Shown here piece by piece: positions 26,905 through 35,332 of a stretch of DNA of 64,000 nucleotides (position 1 is the first letter of the stretch; each line of letters opens with the position of its first letter). The position numbers were made by a program, and so were the translations under genes. The notes under the pieces were generated by a model. It saw only the letters and a list, made by a program, of their open reading frames with translations, was not told the origin of the DNA and ran no database searches. The stretch covers positions 134,898 through 198,897 of the forward strand of contig DHSM01000006.1 in the NCBI GenBank assembly GCA_002408465.1, given 5' to 3'. This DNA is from Firmicutes bacterium UBA5286. Lineage in GTDB: Bacteria; Bacillota; Proteinivoracia; UBA4975.

Positions 26905-28327
26905 GCTTAAAGAACTGGTATTAAACAACAAGGTGGTTCTACTATTTGGACTCCTCTGCATTGCGGCAATTTATACAGCCCAAAACCCCCTGACTTTTGT
27001 TGCCGGGGAACTCTTTACCCGCATTGGCCGCAATGGCTTCATGGTCTTGGCCCTGCTCATTCCTGTCCTAGCGGGCATGGGCCTCAATTTCGGCATCGTC
27101 ATCGGCGCCATTGCCGCCCAAATTGCAGTATTCTGGACCGTTTACTGGGGCTATACCGGCAGCGAAGGCTTTCTCCTCTGCCTGCTCCTCTCCACGCCCA
27201 TTGCCATTTTTTTCGGCTGGCTGGTGGGCAGGATGTTCAACAAGATGAAAGGCGCCGAGATGATAGCCGGCTTGGTCCTGGGCTATTTTGCCGATGGCTT
27301 ATACCAGCTTTTTTTCCTCTATATCATCGGCGGGATAATTCCCGTCTACAATGAAAGACTCATTATCTCCGGGGGCATCGGCGTCAAAAACACCATCGAC
27401 TTGACAGGCAATCTCAAATATTCTCTGGACAATGTGCCCATGCTGCATATTGTGAAAATTGTCCTGGCTGTCCTGGCAGTTGTTTCCTTGATAAAAATAA
27501 TCCTTGGAGTTGTGAAAAAAAATCCGCTCGGCCACAGGAGCTGGATTGTGTTGGGGGCGGCCCCAATAGCCTATGCTCTGACCTTTGTCCCGGCCATTAA
27601 GGAGTATCTCTCATCAGACCGGCTGCTGCTTCTCCATGCCGTACTATCTGGCCTGGGGGCGGTGATTGTCTGGCAGTCCTGGCTCATCGTCTCTAACAAA
27701 ATCAGGCGGCGCAAAGAATACTCCCTGATTCGCCCCCTGGTCTACATGGCCATAGCCGTTGGAGGCTGTCTGTTGACTTATATCAAGCCTGTAGAAAAAA
27801 TACTCTTGTATGTAAAAATCCCCGTCACCACTTATCTATGCATTGTTGCCCTCTGTTTGTTTAATGCTGCCCTGCTAAGGACTCGACTGGGCCAGAATAT
27901 GCGCACTGTGGGACAGAGTCAGACTGTCGCCAACGCCGCCGGCATCAATGTGGACACAACCAGGATAATCGCCATGATTATCTCTACCACTCTGGCCTGC
28001 TGGGGACAACTGATTTACCTGCAGAATATCGGCACCTTTTCCACCTATGGCGCCCATACCCAGGTTGGCCAGTATGCCATTGCCGCGCTGCTGGTGGGCG
28101 GGGCTTCGGTGAAAAAAGCTTCCAGCAAACAGGCTGTCATAGGCGTAATCCTCTTCCACACCCTCTTCATTGTCGCGCCTCAGGCCGGCAAACAGCTGTT
28201 TAATAACGCCCAGCTGGGCGAGTATTTCCGTGTCTTCGTGGCCTATGGCGTCATCGCCGTTTCCTTGGCCATGCATGCCTGGAAAGATAGAGGTAAAACC
28301 AAAGAGCCCAATAGAAACAGAGTTTAA
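26897..28327 (+). CDS. CUT2/BMP-type ABC importer permease 2
   Basis: 476 residues, same family as permease 1 (late motif 'ANAAGINVDTTRIIAMIISTTLACWGQLIYLQN'). It is about 120 residues longer because of an insert in the middle (about 190-310) with additional hydrophobic segments and a basic loop ('SNKIRRRKEYSLIRP'). The insert is unusual for this family. AAAGGAGG lies 9 bases before ATG within the previous gene. A strong terminator follows. Inferred function: second channel subunit of the DUF3798 importer. Confidence 0.85.
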   Translation: MHKLKELVLNNKVVLLFGLLCIAAIYTAQNPLTFVAGELFTRIGRNGFMVLALLIPVLAGMGLNFGIVIGAIAAQIAVFWTVYWGYTGSEGFLLCLLLSTPIAIFFGWLVGRMFNKMKGAEMIAGLVLGYFADGLYQLFFLYIIGGIIPVYNERLIISGGIGVKNTIDLTGNLKYSLDNVPMLHIVKIVLAVLAVVSLIKIILGVVKKNPLGHRSWIVLGAAPIAYALTFVPAIKEYLSSDRLLLLHAVLSGLGAVIVWQSWLIVSNKIRRRKEYSLIRPLVYMAIAVGGCLLTYIKPVEKILLYVKIPVTTYLCIVALCLFNAALLRTRLGQNMRTVGQSQTVANAAGINVDTTRIIAMIISTTLACWGQLIYLQNIGTFSTYGAHTQVGQYAIAALLVGGASVKKASSKQAVIGVILFHTLFIVAPQAGKQLFNNAQLGEYFRVFVAYGVIAVSLAMHAWKDRGKTKEPNRNRV

Positions 28328-28334
28328 AAGTTAG

Positions 28335-28363
28335 GAAGGCATTCAGATGCCTTTCTTTTTTTT
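28335..28363 (+). terminator. Terminator of the DUF3798 ABC operon
   Basis: GAAGGCAT, loop TCAG, ATGCCTTTC, then eight T residues, 8 bases after the last stop codon. Confidence 0.9.
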
Positions 28364-28451
28364 CTCTGAGCTTTTAGACATCCGCCCAGACGGACAAAAT
28401 CTCCTCTATGGTCATATGCTGTAAGGCATATTTCTTGAAGGGGGCCTGTTG

Positions 28452-29282
28452 ATGTCTGAAAACTCTGTTCTGTTGGCAGCCTGCCTGACCCTGTTCGCCG
28501 GTCTCACCACCACCCTTGGGGGGGCCGTCGCCTTTTATGCTAAGCGGGCAAATACCAAATTCTTGGCCATTGCCCTTGGATTTTCAGCAGGGGTGATGAT
28601 TTACGTTTCCATGCTGGAAATTATGAGCAAGGCAAAAAATATACTCATTGAAGCCATGGGGGAAAAAGCAGGCAACTGGGCTGCGGTGCTGGCGTTCTTT
28701 GGCGGGATGCTCTTTATTGCCGTCATTGACAAGTTTATTCCCTCCTTTGAGGAAAGTCCCGGCGCTCCCCAGACAATCCCTCAAGCCAAGGAAAGGGGCA
28801 CCACCGGCGCCAGTTCTTATAATCGCAAGCTGTTGCGCATGGGCCTGTTCACAGCTCTCGCTGTGGGCATCCACAATTTCCCCGAAGGGCTGATTACCTT
28901 TTTTTCCACCTTGCAGAATCCGGTGATGGGTCTCAGCATCGCCGCCGCTATCGCCATTCACAACATTCCTGAGGGAATTGCCGTGGCTGCTCCCATCTAC
29001 TATGCAACCGGCAGCCGCCGGCAGGCATTCCTGTGGGCTTTTTTATCGGGAATCGCCGAACCCATTGGCGCCCTGGCCGGTTATCTGGTTCTGGCCCCCT
29101 TTCTCAGCAGCACAGTCTACGGCGTAATATTTGCCGCAGTTGCGGGAATTATGGTTTATATCTCCTTCGACCAGCTGCTGCCGGCAGCGAGAGAATACGG
29201 TGATCATCACCTATCCGTGCTGGGCTTGATTGGCGGCATGGCGATAATGGCTTTAAGCCTGCTCTTGTTTATGAAATGTTAA
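28452..29282 (+). CDS. zupT: ZIP-family zinc transporter ZupT
   Basis: Imports Zn(II) and other divalent metals. The 276-residue, eight-helix protein carries the two metal-binding helices in 'VGIHNFPEGLITFFS' and 'AIAIHNIPEGIAVAAPIYYATGSR'. A histidine-poor loop links helices III and IV. The ATG at 28452 has GGGGG 7 bases upstream; a TTG codon directly before it is less likely. It is a single gene between two terminator or intergenic regions. Confidence 0.93.
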   Translation: MSENSVLLAACLTLFAGLTTTLGGAVAFYAKRANTKFLAIALGFSAGVMIYVSMLEIMSKAKNILIEAMGEKAGNWAAVLAFFGGMLFIAVIDKFIPSFEESPGAPQTIPQAKERGTTGASSYNRKLLRMGLFTALAVGIHNFPEGLITFFSTLQNPVMGLSIAAAIAIHNIPEGIAVAAPIYYATGSRRQAFLWAFLSGIAEPIGALAGYLVLAPFLSSTVYGVIFAAVAGIMVYISFDQLLPAAREYGDHHLSVLGLIGGMAIMALSLLLFMKC

Positions 29283-29365
29283 ATATTGGCTGGGGAAATA
29301 TTGGCGAAAACAAAGACTATAAGCTAAAATAGTACAAGCAATATGAAGCATAAGGGGCAAAGAAT

Positions 29366-30706
29366 ATGAAATTTAAGCACAAAAATATTATTATTGCAGT
29401 CCTTGTCATAATCTGCTTTCTTCCCGGTCTTGCTGGGGCAAAGGCTCAAGAGCCTCAGACAGAAGCCCAGGCTGCAATTCTCATTGAGCAGGTCTCGGGA
29501 ACAGTCCTCTACGCCAAGGACGCCTACCGCAGAATGTATCCCGCCAGCACCACCAAAATTCTCACTGCCTTGCTGGCAGTGGAAACAGCCGATATGGATG
29601 CCCTGGTAACTGTTGGCCCGGAAATCAATTTAGTGTCAAAAGGCAGCAGCCTTGCCCGCCTCAGCGTCGGCGACACAATCACCCTCCGGGATTTGATCTA
29701 TGGCCTCATGCTGCCCTCAGGCAATGACGCTGCTTATACCATTGCCGCCTACCTTGCCCGTCGCCAGTCTGGAAATCCTGATTTGTCAGCGCCTGAAGCC
29801 ATTAAAGTCTTTGTTGACATGATGAATGCAAGAGCCCGGAAACTGGGAGCAAAGGATACACATTTTACCGGGCCTGATGGCTTTCATGCAGCCGACCACT
29901 ATACTACCGCCTATGATCTTAGTCTCCTGGCCAGAGAGGCGATGAGGCATCCTTTTATCCGCACAGTGGTTTCCACCGCTGATTACACCCCTGATTCCTG
30001 GAAGGGCAGCAACACATGCAGCTGGAAAAACAACAATCTGCTCATTCACTCCCTCAATGATTTTTATTATCCCGCTGCCACCGGCCTGAAAACAGGATAT
30101 ACCGGGCAAGCAGGATTTTGCCTGATAAGCTCCGGCAGCAGCAATGCTTTGGACCTTATTGCCGTGTGCTTAAAGACTTCCGAAGCCGGGCGCTGGTCAG
30201 ACGCCAAGGCATTGCTCGATTATGGGTTTGCCAATTATACCTGGCTGCAGCTGGTCAAGGCCAAGGAAGCAATACACACTGTCAGCATCACTAACGGCGA
30301 CTACGGCCAACCCGACGCGGTAATGCTCACCGCCGCAGAAGGTTTTGCCGGAGTCTTTGCCCAAGAAGATGCCGGACGCATAAAAAAAGAAATAGTCATT
30401 GACAATAACCTGCTGGAAACAAAGAATTCCTTGGGAGAAGCGGCAGCAGCTGCCCAAGGAGAGTATGCGCTGCGGGCGCCACTGTCTAAAGGCCAGGTTG
30501 TCGGTCAGGTAAAATTCACCCTGGGGGGCAGAGAATTGTTTTCTGCTGATTTGATTGTCACGGCCGATGTGGCCCCCCGGCCCTGGTGGCGGACTACGCC
30601 TGCCCTGACTATTATTGTCTGTGGACTTATTTTTGTGGCTGCCATCACCGCTCTCAGCATAAGGCGCCGCCGCAAGACAGAATTGGCGCCTGGGAACAGC
30701 CACTAA
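29366..30706 (+). CDS. D-alanyl-D-alanine carboxypeptidase (S11, DacF/PBP5-like)
   Basis: Trims the terminal D-Ala from peptidoglycan stem peptides outside the membrane. It has a signal peptide (1-27, cleavage near AKA), active-site STTK at 61-64, SGN at 118-120 and KTG at 242-244, then a beta-rich domain and a C-terminal membrane segment ('LTIIVCGLIFVAAITALSI') followed by RRRRK. PBP5 relatives usually have an amphipathic anchor; here a full membrane helix replaces it. 446 residues. The family includes DacF, active in spore or vegetative wall synthesis; no sporulation neighbour is present here. Confidence 0.93.
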   Translation: MKFKHKNIIIAVLVIICFLPGLAGAKAQEPQTEAQAAILIEQVSGTVLYAKDAYRRMYPASTTKILTALLAVETADMDALVTVGPEINLVSKGSSLARLSVGDTITLRDLIYGLMLPSGNDAAYTIAAYLARRQSGNPDLSAPEAIKVFVDMMNARARKLGAKDTHFTGPDGFHAADHYTTAYDLSLLAREAMRHPFIRTVVSTADYTPDSWKGSNTCSWKNNNLLIHSLNDFYYPAATGLKTGYTGQAGFCLISSGSSNALDLIAVCLKTSEAGRWSDAKALLDYGFANYTWLQLVKAKEAIHTVSITNGDYGQPDAVMLTAAEGFAGVFAQEDAGRIKKEIVIDNNLLETKNSLGEAAAAAQGEYALRAPLSKGQVVGQVKFTLGGRELFSADLIVTADVAPRPWWRTTPALTIIVCGLIFVAAITALSIRRRRKTELAPGNSH

Positions 30707-30776
30707 TTTCATCGTCTTTTCAGCTACAGGAAGGATTTCCCGGAGCCAACGGCGAATAAATTATACAAGCCCAGTA

Positions 30777-30805
30777 TCCCGGTGCTATTGCCCCGGGTTT
30801 ATACT
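30777..30805 (+). terminator. Possible weak terminator after the carboxypeptidase gene
   Basis: CCCGG and CCGGG pair around a 10-base loop, followed by TTTATACTT. Short stem, so of low confidence. Confidence 0.35.
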
Positions 30806-30822
30806 TCTTGAGGAGGAGTAAA

Positions 30823-31815
30823 ATGGAACATATAATTGCAATCATAAAAAAACTCTTTAGGGATATTTATACTACTCTCGACTTTTCTACGGATTTACTC
30901 CTCTATATTGGCTTGGGAGTGCTCTTGCTCCTGCTGATCATCCTGATGATTGCCAGGAAGAAACCTCGCAAACAAAAAAGCCAAAGTCCTAAGGACAACG
31001 AGTCCGATTTTTTAGAGGTAGGACCGGAGCCGGTGATTGTCTATGGCAGAAACAAGACACAGGAAGCCCCCCAGCCAGAACCAGTGCCGGAATTCCAACT
31101 AGAGCTGACTCCGGAACCTGAACCGGAACCTACGCCTCAGTTTAATTTGACTCCAGAACCAGAGCCGGAACCCATGCCTCAGTTTGATTTGACACCAGAA
31201 CCGGAGCAGGAACCCGTTCCTCAGTTCAACATAACTCCCCAGCCTAAGCGGCAACCCCTGGCCCAAGCGGATTTCCCGCCGGAACCTGAACCGGAACCTG
31301 TTTCACAGTTAAAACCGGAGCCTTTGGACCTCTCTTCCTTGCCTCCGGCTCCTGAAACTTCCCCATTTCAACGTTTCATGAATGCTGGCCCCGGGCAGGA
31401 GGCGGCAGCAGCTTTTATGCCGGCCCTGGCTCAAGATCCCTTGCCACTTCTGGAATCCGATTTTGCCAGCGAAATCCTGCTGTTATTCAGCAAGCAGGGC
31501 TTCACCATTGAAAAAGTCGCCTATCACGGGACCTACGGCGCAGATTTTATCGTAGCCGCCGAAGGCATGAGGGCTTATGTCCAGGTTAAAGACTGGAAGA
31601 AAAAAGCGACCCCCCGCACTGTTCAGGAAGCTCGCTATTATTCCAATACTAATGGCTGCCACAAAACCATCCTCATCCCCGTGGCTGGGTATACCAGCGC
31701 CGCCAACCGCGAAGCCGCCCAGCGGGCAGTCTCCCTTTGGAACGCTAAGACTTTGAAAAAAATCAGAAACGGTGAGCTCTCCCTGGAAGAGTGGATAGCA
31801 GCCTCAAGTTTTTAA
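30823..31815 (+). CDS. Membrane-anchored Mrr-like nuclease-domain protein with Pro-Glu repeats
   Basis: 330 residues in three parts. A membrane segment (about 22-44, 'LLLYIGLGVLLLLLIILMIA') is followed by KKPRKQK, which places the rest in the cytoplasm. Then comes a linker of about 130 residues containing five 14-residue repeats of the form TPEPEPEPxPQFxL. The C-terminal domain (about 205-330) is restriction-endonuclease-like: 'LLFSKQGFTIEKVAYHGTYG', 'ADFIV' and 'AYVQVKDWKKKA' give the D...QXK pattern of Mrr-type nucleases. The ATG at 30823 follows AGGAGGAG. The repeat should form a stiff extended spacer. Function unknown; compare the protein at 17034-17552. Confidence 0.75.
   Translation: MEHIIAIIKKLFRDIYTTLDFSTDLLLYIGLGVLLLLLIILMIARKKPRKQKSQSPKDNESDFLEVGPEPVIVYGRNKTQEAPQPEPVPEFQLELTPEPEPEPTPQFNLTPEPEPEPMPQFDLTPEPEQEPVPQFNITPQPKRQPLAQADFPPEPEPEPVSQLKPEPLDLSSLPPAPETSPFQRFMNAGPGQEAAAAFMPALAQDPLPLLESDFASEILLLFSKQGFTIEKVAYHGTYGADFIVAAEGMRAYVQVKDWKKKATPRTVQEARYYSNTNGCHKTILIPVAGYTSAANREAAQRAVSLWNAKTLKKIRNGELSLEEWIAASSF
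31108..31317 (+). repeat. Five tandem 42-base units encoding a Pro-Glu repeat
   Basis: In-frame units encode TPEPEPEPTPQFNL, TPEPEPEPMPQFDL, TPEPEQEPVPQFNI, TPQPKRQPLAQADF and PPEPEPEPVSQLKP. The last two are more diverged, and a partial older unit precedes them. Slippage or unequal exchange would change spacer length. Confidence 0.9.
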
Positions 31816-31841
31816 GCCGGCAATGCCGGCTTTATTTTTTT
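31814..31841 (+). terminator. Terminator after the Mrr-like repeat protein
   Basis: AAGCCGGC, loop AAT, GCCGGCTT, then TATTTTTTT; the hairpin starts within the stop codon. It could also serve the convergent lysO transcript. Confidence 0.88.
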
Positions 31842-31847
31842 GACTAT

Positions 31848-32762
31848 TTAAAGGCTCAGGAATAAGTTGACGAATACCGGCACCGCCAGTGAAAGCACTG
31901 CGCCGGAAAAAAAAGCCAGGGGCGCATACTCCCGCCCCGCCCCCCGAGAGATTATCGGCAGGAGGACATCCATGGCGGTAGCTCCCGCGGGGGCAACAGC
32001 CGGCACAGGTCCCAGCCAGCGTGCCACCAAAGGGGTGATGATGACGGCAATCAGTTCTCGAAAGACATTAGACAGAAACGCAAGCGCCCCTAACAGGGGA
32101 CTGTGAATCTCAGAAATCAGCACAGAGGACAGACTATACCAACCGAAGCCGGAAGCCACAGCCGCTCCCTCCTGCCAGGGCAGGTCCCAGATGAGAGCAG
32201 TGAAAACCCCGCCCAATATGCTGCCTGCCACAATGCCAATGGGGATAAAAATGATTGCCAGCCCAAGCTTGCGCAAACTGGCGAAGACCTGACTTGCCCC
32301 TCCTAAATCAAGACCCACCCCCAGCAGGAGCAGTCCCAGCACCCAGGTGGCCGCATCGGTCAGAATGGGCAGCATTCCCTTGGCGACAGTCAGGCCGAGA
32401 ACAAAACCTGCCACTACAGCGCCTAGCAAAATTAGGGTCAGTCGATAGCCTGCAGGGCCTTTTGCCAGCTGCCTGCTGTTCTCTTCTGCTTCAATCCGGA
32501 ATTTTGGCAGCGCTAAGCCCAGCAAACACAAGACAAAAATGCTGCCCAGGACCGTGGCGCCGGCCATAAAAAGGGCCCTGCCTCCTAGACTGCCTAACTG
32601 GCTGACCACTTGCGAATCAGCTCCCAGCCTGGCGCCCATCACCATAAGGAGCAAGATCAGACTAACATTGGATAGAGCCGCCACTGGCAGCTTTTCTGCC
32701 CAATCAGGCCTTTTTGCCGCCAAAATGTAACCGCCCACCAGGGGAATAATTATCATCCACAT
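31848..32762 (-). CDS. lysO: Lysine exporter LysO family protein (DUF340)
   Basis: 304-residue membrane protein with about eight hydrophobic segments. It carries the family's diagnostic stretch 'GFGWYSLSSVLISEIHSPLLGALAFLSNVFRELIAVIITPLVAR'-type sequence (near 205-245). E. coli LysO (YbjE) exports L-lysine and toxic analogues such as thialysine. The ATG at 32762 has GGAGGG upstream. It is convergent with the Mrr-like gene and transcribed alone. In this organism the exported amino acid is inferred only from family membership. Confidence 0.88.
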   Translation of the reverse strand: MWMIIIPLVGGYILAAKRPDWAEKLPVAALSNVSLILLLMVMGARLGADSQVVSQLGSLGGRALFMAGATVLGSIFVLCLLGLALPKFRIEAEENSRQLAKGPAGYRLTLILLGAVVAGFVLGLTVAKGMLPILTDAATWVLGLLLLGVGLDLGGASQVFASLRKLGLAIIFIPIGIVAGSILGGVFTALIWDLPWQEGAAVASGFGWYSLSSVLISEIHSPLLGALAFLSNVFRELIAVIITPLVARWLGPVPAVAPAGATAMDVLLPIISRGAGREYAPLAFFSGAVLSLAVPVFVNLFLSL

Positions 32763-32865
32763 TTTTCAGCCCTCCTCGCAACGCCTATATCTTACCCTAA
32801 CAGGGTGCATCCCGCCAGCTCCCAGAATCAAAAAGCGCGGGGCATGCCCACGCCTTTTATACTTT

Positions 32866-34950
32866 TTACTTGCCGTTTATCAGATTTTGTAAGCTTTGAA
32901 TGAGTTCATTGATTTTAAACGGTTTAGGGAAAGCTGCATCAAAGCCGTATTCTTGCCAATTGGCCATGACAGGATCATTGGAATAGCCGCTGATCACCAC
33001 AGCCTTGACAGTTGGATCCAGCTTCCGCAGCTGGCCAATGGCTTCCTTGCCCCCCATGCCCCCGGGAATGACCAAGTCCATTATTACCGCATCGAATTTA
33101 TAATTGTCAATGCTTTTTTGATAGAGCTTCAGCCCCTCAAGCCCATCCTTTGCCCAATCAACTCTGTAGCCATGCATTTCTAGCAGCTCCGACAGGGTCT
33201 GGGCGATAATTCTATTGTCTTCAATGATCAGAATATACCCGTCAGTTGGCTGGACAGTCCTTTCCGCTTCTTCTGGGAGAGACCCCGCCTTTGAAGCAGG
33301 CAGATAGACATTAAAGGTTGCGCCCGTCCCTTTCTGCGATTCAACTGCAATCACGCCCCCATGATTCTTGACTATAGAGAATGCCGTGGCCAGTCCAAGG
33401 CCGTTTCCCAGTTCTTTGGTGGTAAAAAAGGGATCGAATATATTATTGAGGTTTTCCGGGGCAATTCCCACCCCAGTATCTGTAACAGAGAAACGGACAT
33501 ATGCGCCCTGGGGCAAAAGAAGGCTGCTGTCCTCATCGATTTCCACATTGCCGGCTTCAATTAGGATGGCGCCTCCCTCAGTCATAGCCTGCTGAGCGTT
33601 GAGGATCAGGTTGGCGATCACCTGTTTAATTTGACCTTGATCTATTTCGACGGCAGCCAACCCAAGCGCGATCTGAAATTTGGCCATGACTGCCGAGTCT
33701 TCCAGAACAAAAAGGACTGTATCCCGAAGGAGCGGGCCAAGCGCAGTTACTTTTTTTGCCGGTCTTCCGCCCTTGGCAAAGGTAAGAAGTTTCTTGGTCA
33801 GATCCTGAGCCTCAAAACAGGCGTCTTCTGCCAATTTTAAGTTTCTGACCACGCCTTCTTCATAAGTGGACATTATCTTTGCAACCTGAATGTGGCCTAA
33901 AATTGCGGTGAGGGCATTGTTAAAATTGTGGGCAATACCCCCGGCAAGGATCCCCAGAGATTCAAGTCTCTGGACATTCAAGAGCTCTGTTCTGGTTTCT
34001 TTCAGTTTTGCCGTCCGTTCTTCCACCAGCTCTTCCAGGTGCTTTTCATTCTTATTGAGCGCGCCGAACAAAAGAATATTTTCATAGGCCAGGGCTGAAT
34101 AGGCGCTTAGCGTCATAATCAGTTCCCGGTCTTTGTCTGTATAAGCCGCAGTTTTATCCTCATCCCAGACGCAATGCCAGCCATAAGCACAGCCCGAGGT
34201 GGTAAAGGGCACCGCCAAACCGTAACCCCAGGAACCTGCTATCGGCCCCCAGCTCACAGGTGCAAGATCTCTCATAACCTGCTCCCCAATTGCCTCCGGC
34301 ACTGACAGAGAAGATTCGCAGTTGCAGTTCTCACTTCTTCCCCAATAATAACGCTTTCCCCCATCGTCCAGGCAAATAGTTAAAAGGGAGTTGCAGTTTA
34401 AAAACTCACCTGCTGCACGGCTGGCACAGCTAAGGAGCTGCTCCGGGTTGCGTTGCGAAATTAGGCTGAAGCTCAAGTCCGCTAGGGTAGCCAGCTGCAA
34501 ACCTGCTGTTAGAGAACTTGCCCCGAAAGGGGAATCGTATGGGGAAGAAGTATGCATAACTTTAGGGCTAACTTCTTTGCCGTTTTTGGCCAAGAGATCA
34601 TTGACTGTAGCTAGGATATACTGGGGATCCGATGGCTTAGGGATTACCTGACAGGTCCCGCATTTCTGGCCCAAACTCAGCTCCCCCTGGAGGCGGCAGG
34701 TGGCGGAATAAAAGATAATTGGTGTATCTTCCTTGCCTGGCAGCGAACGCAATTGGCGAGCAAACTCAATGCCGTCTATAGTTGGCAGCAAAATATCGCT
34801 GATTATTAAATCTGGATGATTGGCTTGAACCAAGCTTAAAGCAGCCGTGCCGTCAGTAGCTTCTAACACCCGGTGCCCCAAACTGGTGAACAAATTTGTT
34901 AAGACCTGGCGACTCAGGGCATGGTCTTCAACAATCATAATTTCAGCCAA
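32866..34950 (-). CDS. Hybrid sensor histidine kinase with receiver domains at both ends
   Basis: 694 residues. Domain order: REC (1-120; phosphoacceptor D in 'LIISDILLPTIDG'), a GAF-like sensor (about 160-300; several Cys, e.g. 'ENCNCESS'), a short coiled coil, HisKA with H in 'LGILAGGIAHNFNNALTAILG', HATPase ('DTGVGIAPENLNNIFDPFFTTK', 'GNGLGLATAFSIV'), and a C-terminal REC ('FDAVIMDLVIPGGMGG'). No membrane segment, so it is cytoplasmic. The start is TTG 34950 with GGGGATG upstream, 4 bases after the CheY-like gene. With its neighbours it forms a phosphorelay; the input and the final output are not evident. Confidence 0.9.
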   Translation of the reverse strand: MAEIMIVEDHALSRQVLTNLFTSLGHRVLEATDGTAALSLVQANHPDLIISDILLPTIDGIEFARQLRSLPGKEDTPIIFYSATCRLQGELSLGQKCGTCQVIPKPSDPQYILATVNDLLAKNGKEVSPKVMHTSSPYDSPFGASSLTAGLQLATLADLSFSLISQRNPEQLLSCASRAAGEFLNCNSLLTICLDDGGKRYYWGRSENCNCESSLSVPEAIGEQVMRDLAPVSWGPIAGSWGYGLAVPFTTSGCAYGWHCVWDEDKTAAYTDKDRELIMTLSAYSALAYENILLFGALNKNEKHLEELVEERTAKLKETRTELLNVQRLESLGILAGGIAHNFNNALTAILGHIQVAKIMSTYEEGVVRNLKLAEDACFEAQDLTKKLLTFAKGGRPAKKVTALGPLLRDTVLFVLEDSAVMAKFQIALGLAAVEIDQGQIKQVIANLILNAQQAMTEGGAILIEAGNVEIDEDSSLLLPQGAYVRFSVTDTGVGIAPENLNNIFDPFFTTKELGNGLGLATAFSIVKNHGGVIAVESQKGTGATFNVYLPASKAGSLPEEAERTVQPTDGYILIIEDNRIIAQTLSELLEMHGYRVDWAKDGLEGLKLYQKSIDNYKFDAVIMDLVIPGGMGGKEAIGQLRKLDPTVKAVVISGYSNDPVMANWQEYGFDAAFPKPFKINELIQSLQNLINGK

Positions 34951-34954
34951 TTTT

Positions 34955-35332
34955 TCATCCCCTTACTCTTTCTACCAGAGCCGTAATCTGCGAGGCAAAA
35001 GTCTCCGGTTCAATGGGTTTGCTGATATAAAAATCAAAGCCTCCCTTGAGCAGTTTTTCCCGGTCTCCCACCATTGCAAGAGCAGTTACCGCCACCAGGG
35101 GTGTTTCAGCCATGGCAGGTTGGGCCTTTAAAGCTGCGGCGACCTGATAACCATCTACCCCCGGCAAGTGTACATCACAGATAATCAAATCCGGCTTCTT
35201 CCCGGCTAATTCCAGGCCCTCTTGACCATCAAGGGCAGAGAAAATACTGAAACCAGCAGTTTCGAGAAGGTAGGTCATCAGCTGAAGACTTATGAGATTA
35301 TCCTCGATAATCAGAACTTTTTTTGGCATCAT
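34955..35332 (-). CDS. CheY-like single-domain response regulator
   Basis: 125 residues, a receiver domain only: acidic pair 'IIEDN', phosphoacceptor D in 'LIICDVHLPGVDG', 'AVTALAM' (Thr/Ser switch) and K in 'FYISKPIEP'. There is no DNA-binding or enzymatic output domain, so it likely acts as a phosphotransfer relay or by protein interaction. The start overlaps the stop of the upstream kinase gene (TAATG), which suggests translational coupling and a matched stoichiometry. Confidence 0.9.
   Translation of the reverse strand: MMPKKVLIIEDNLISLQLMTYLLETAGFSIFSALDGQEGLELAGKKPDLIICDVHLPGVDGYQVAAALKAQPAMAETPLVAVTALAMVGDREKLLKGGFDFYISKPIEPETFASQITALVERVRG

Noticed and set aside
31108..31317. CRISPR-like or minisatellite array
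   Set aside because: The 42-base units are contiguous, in frame and encode a Pro-Glu repeat; there are no spacers.
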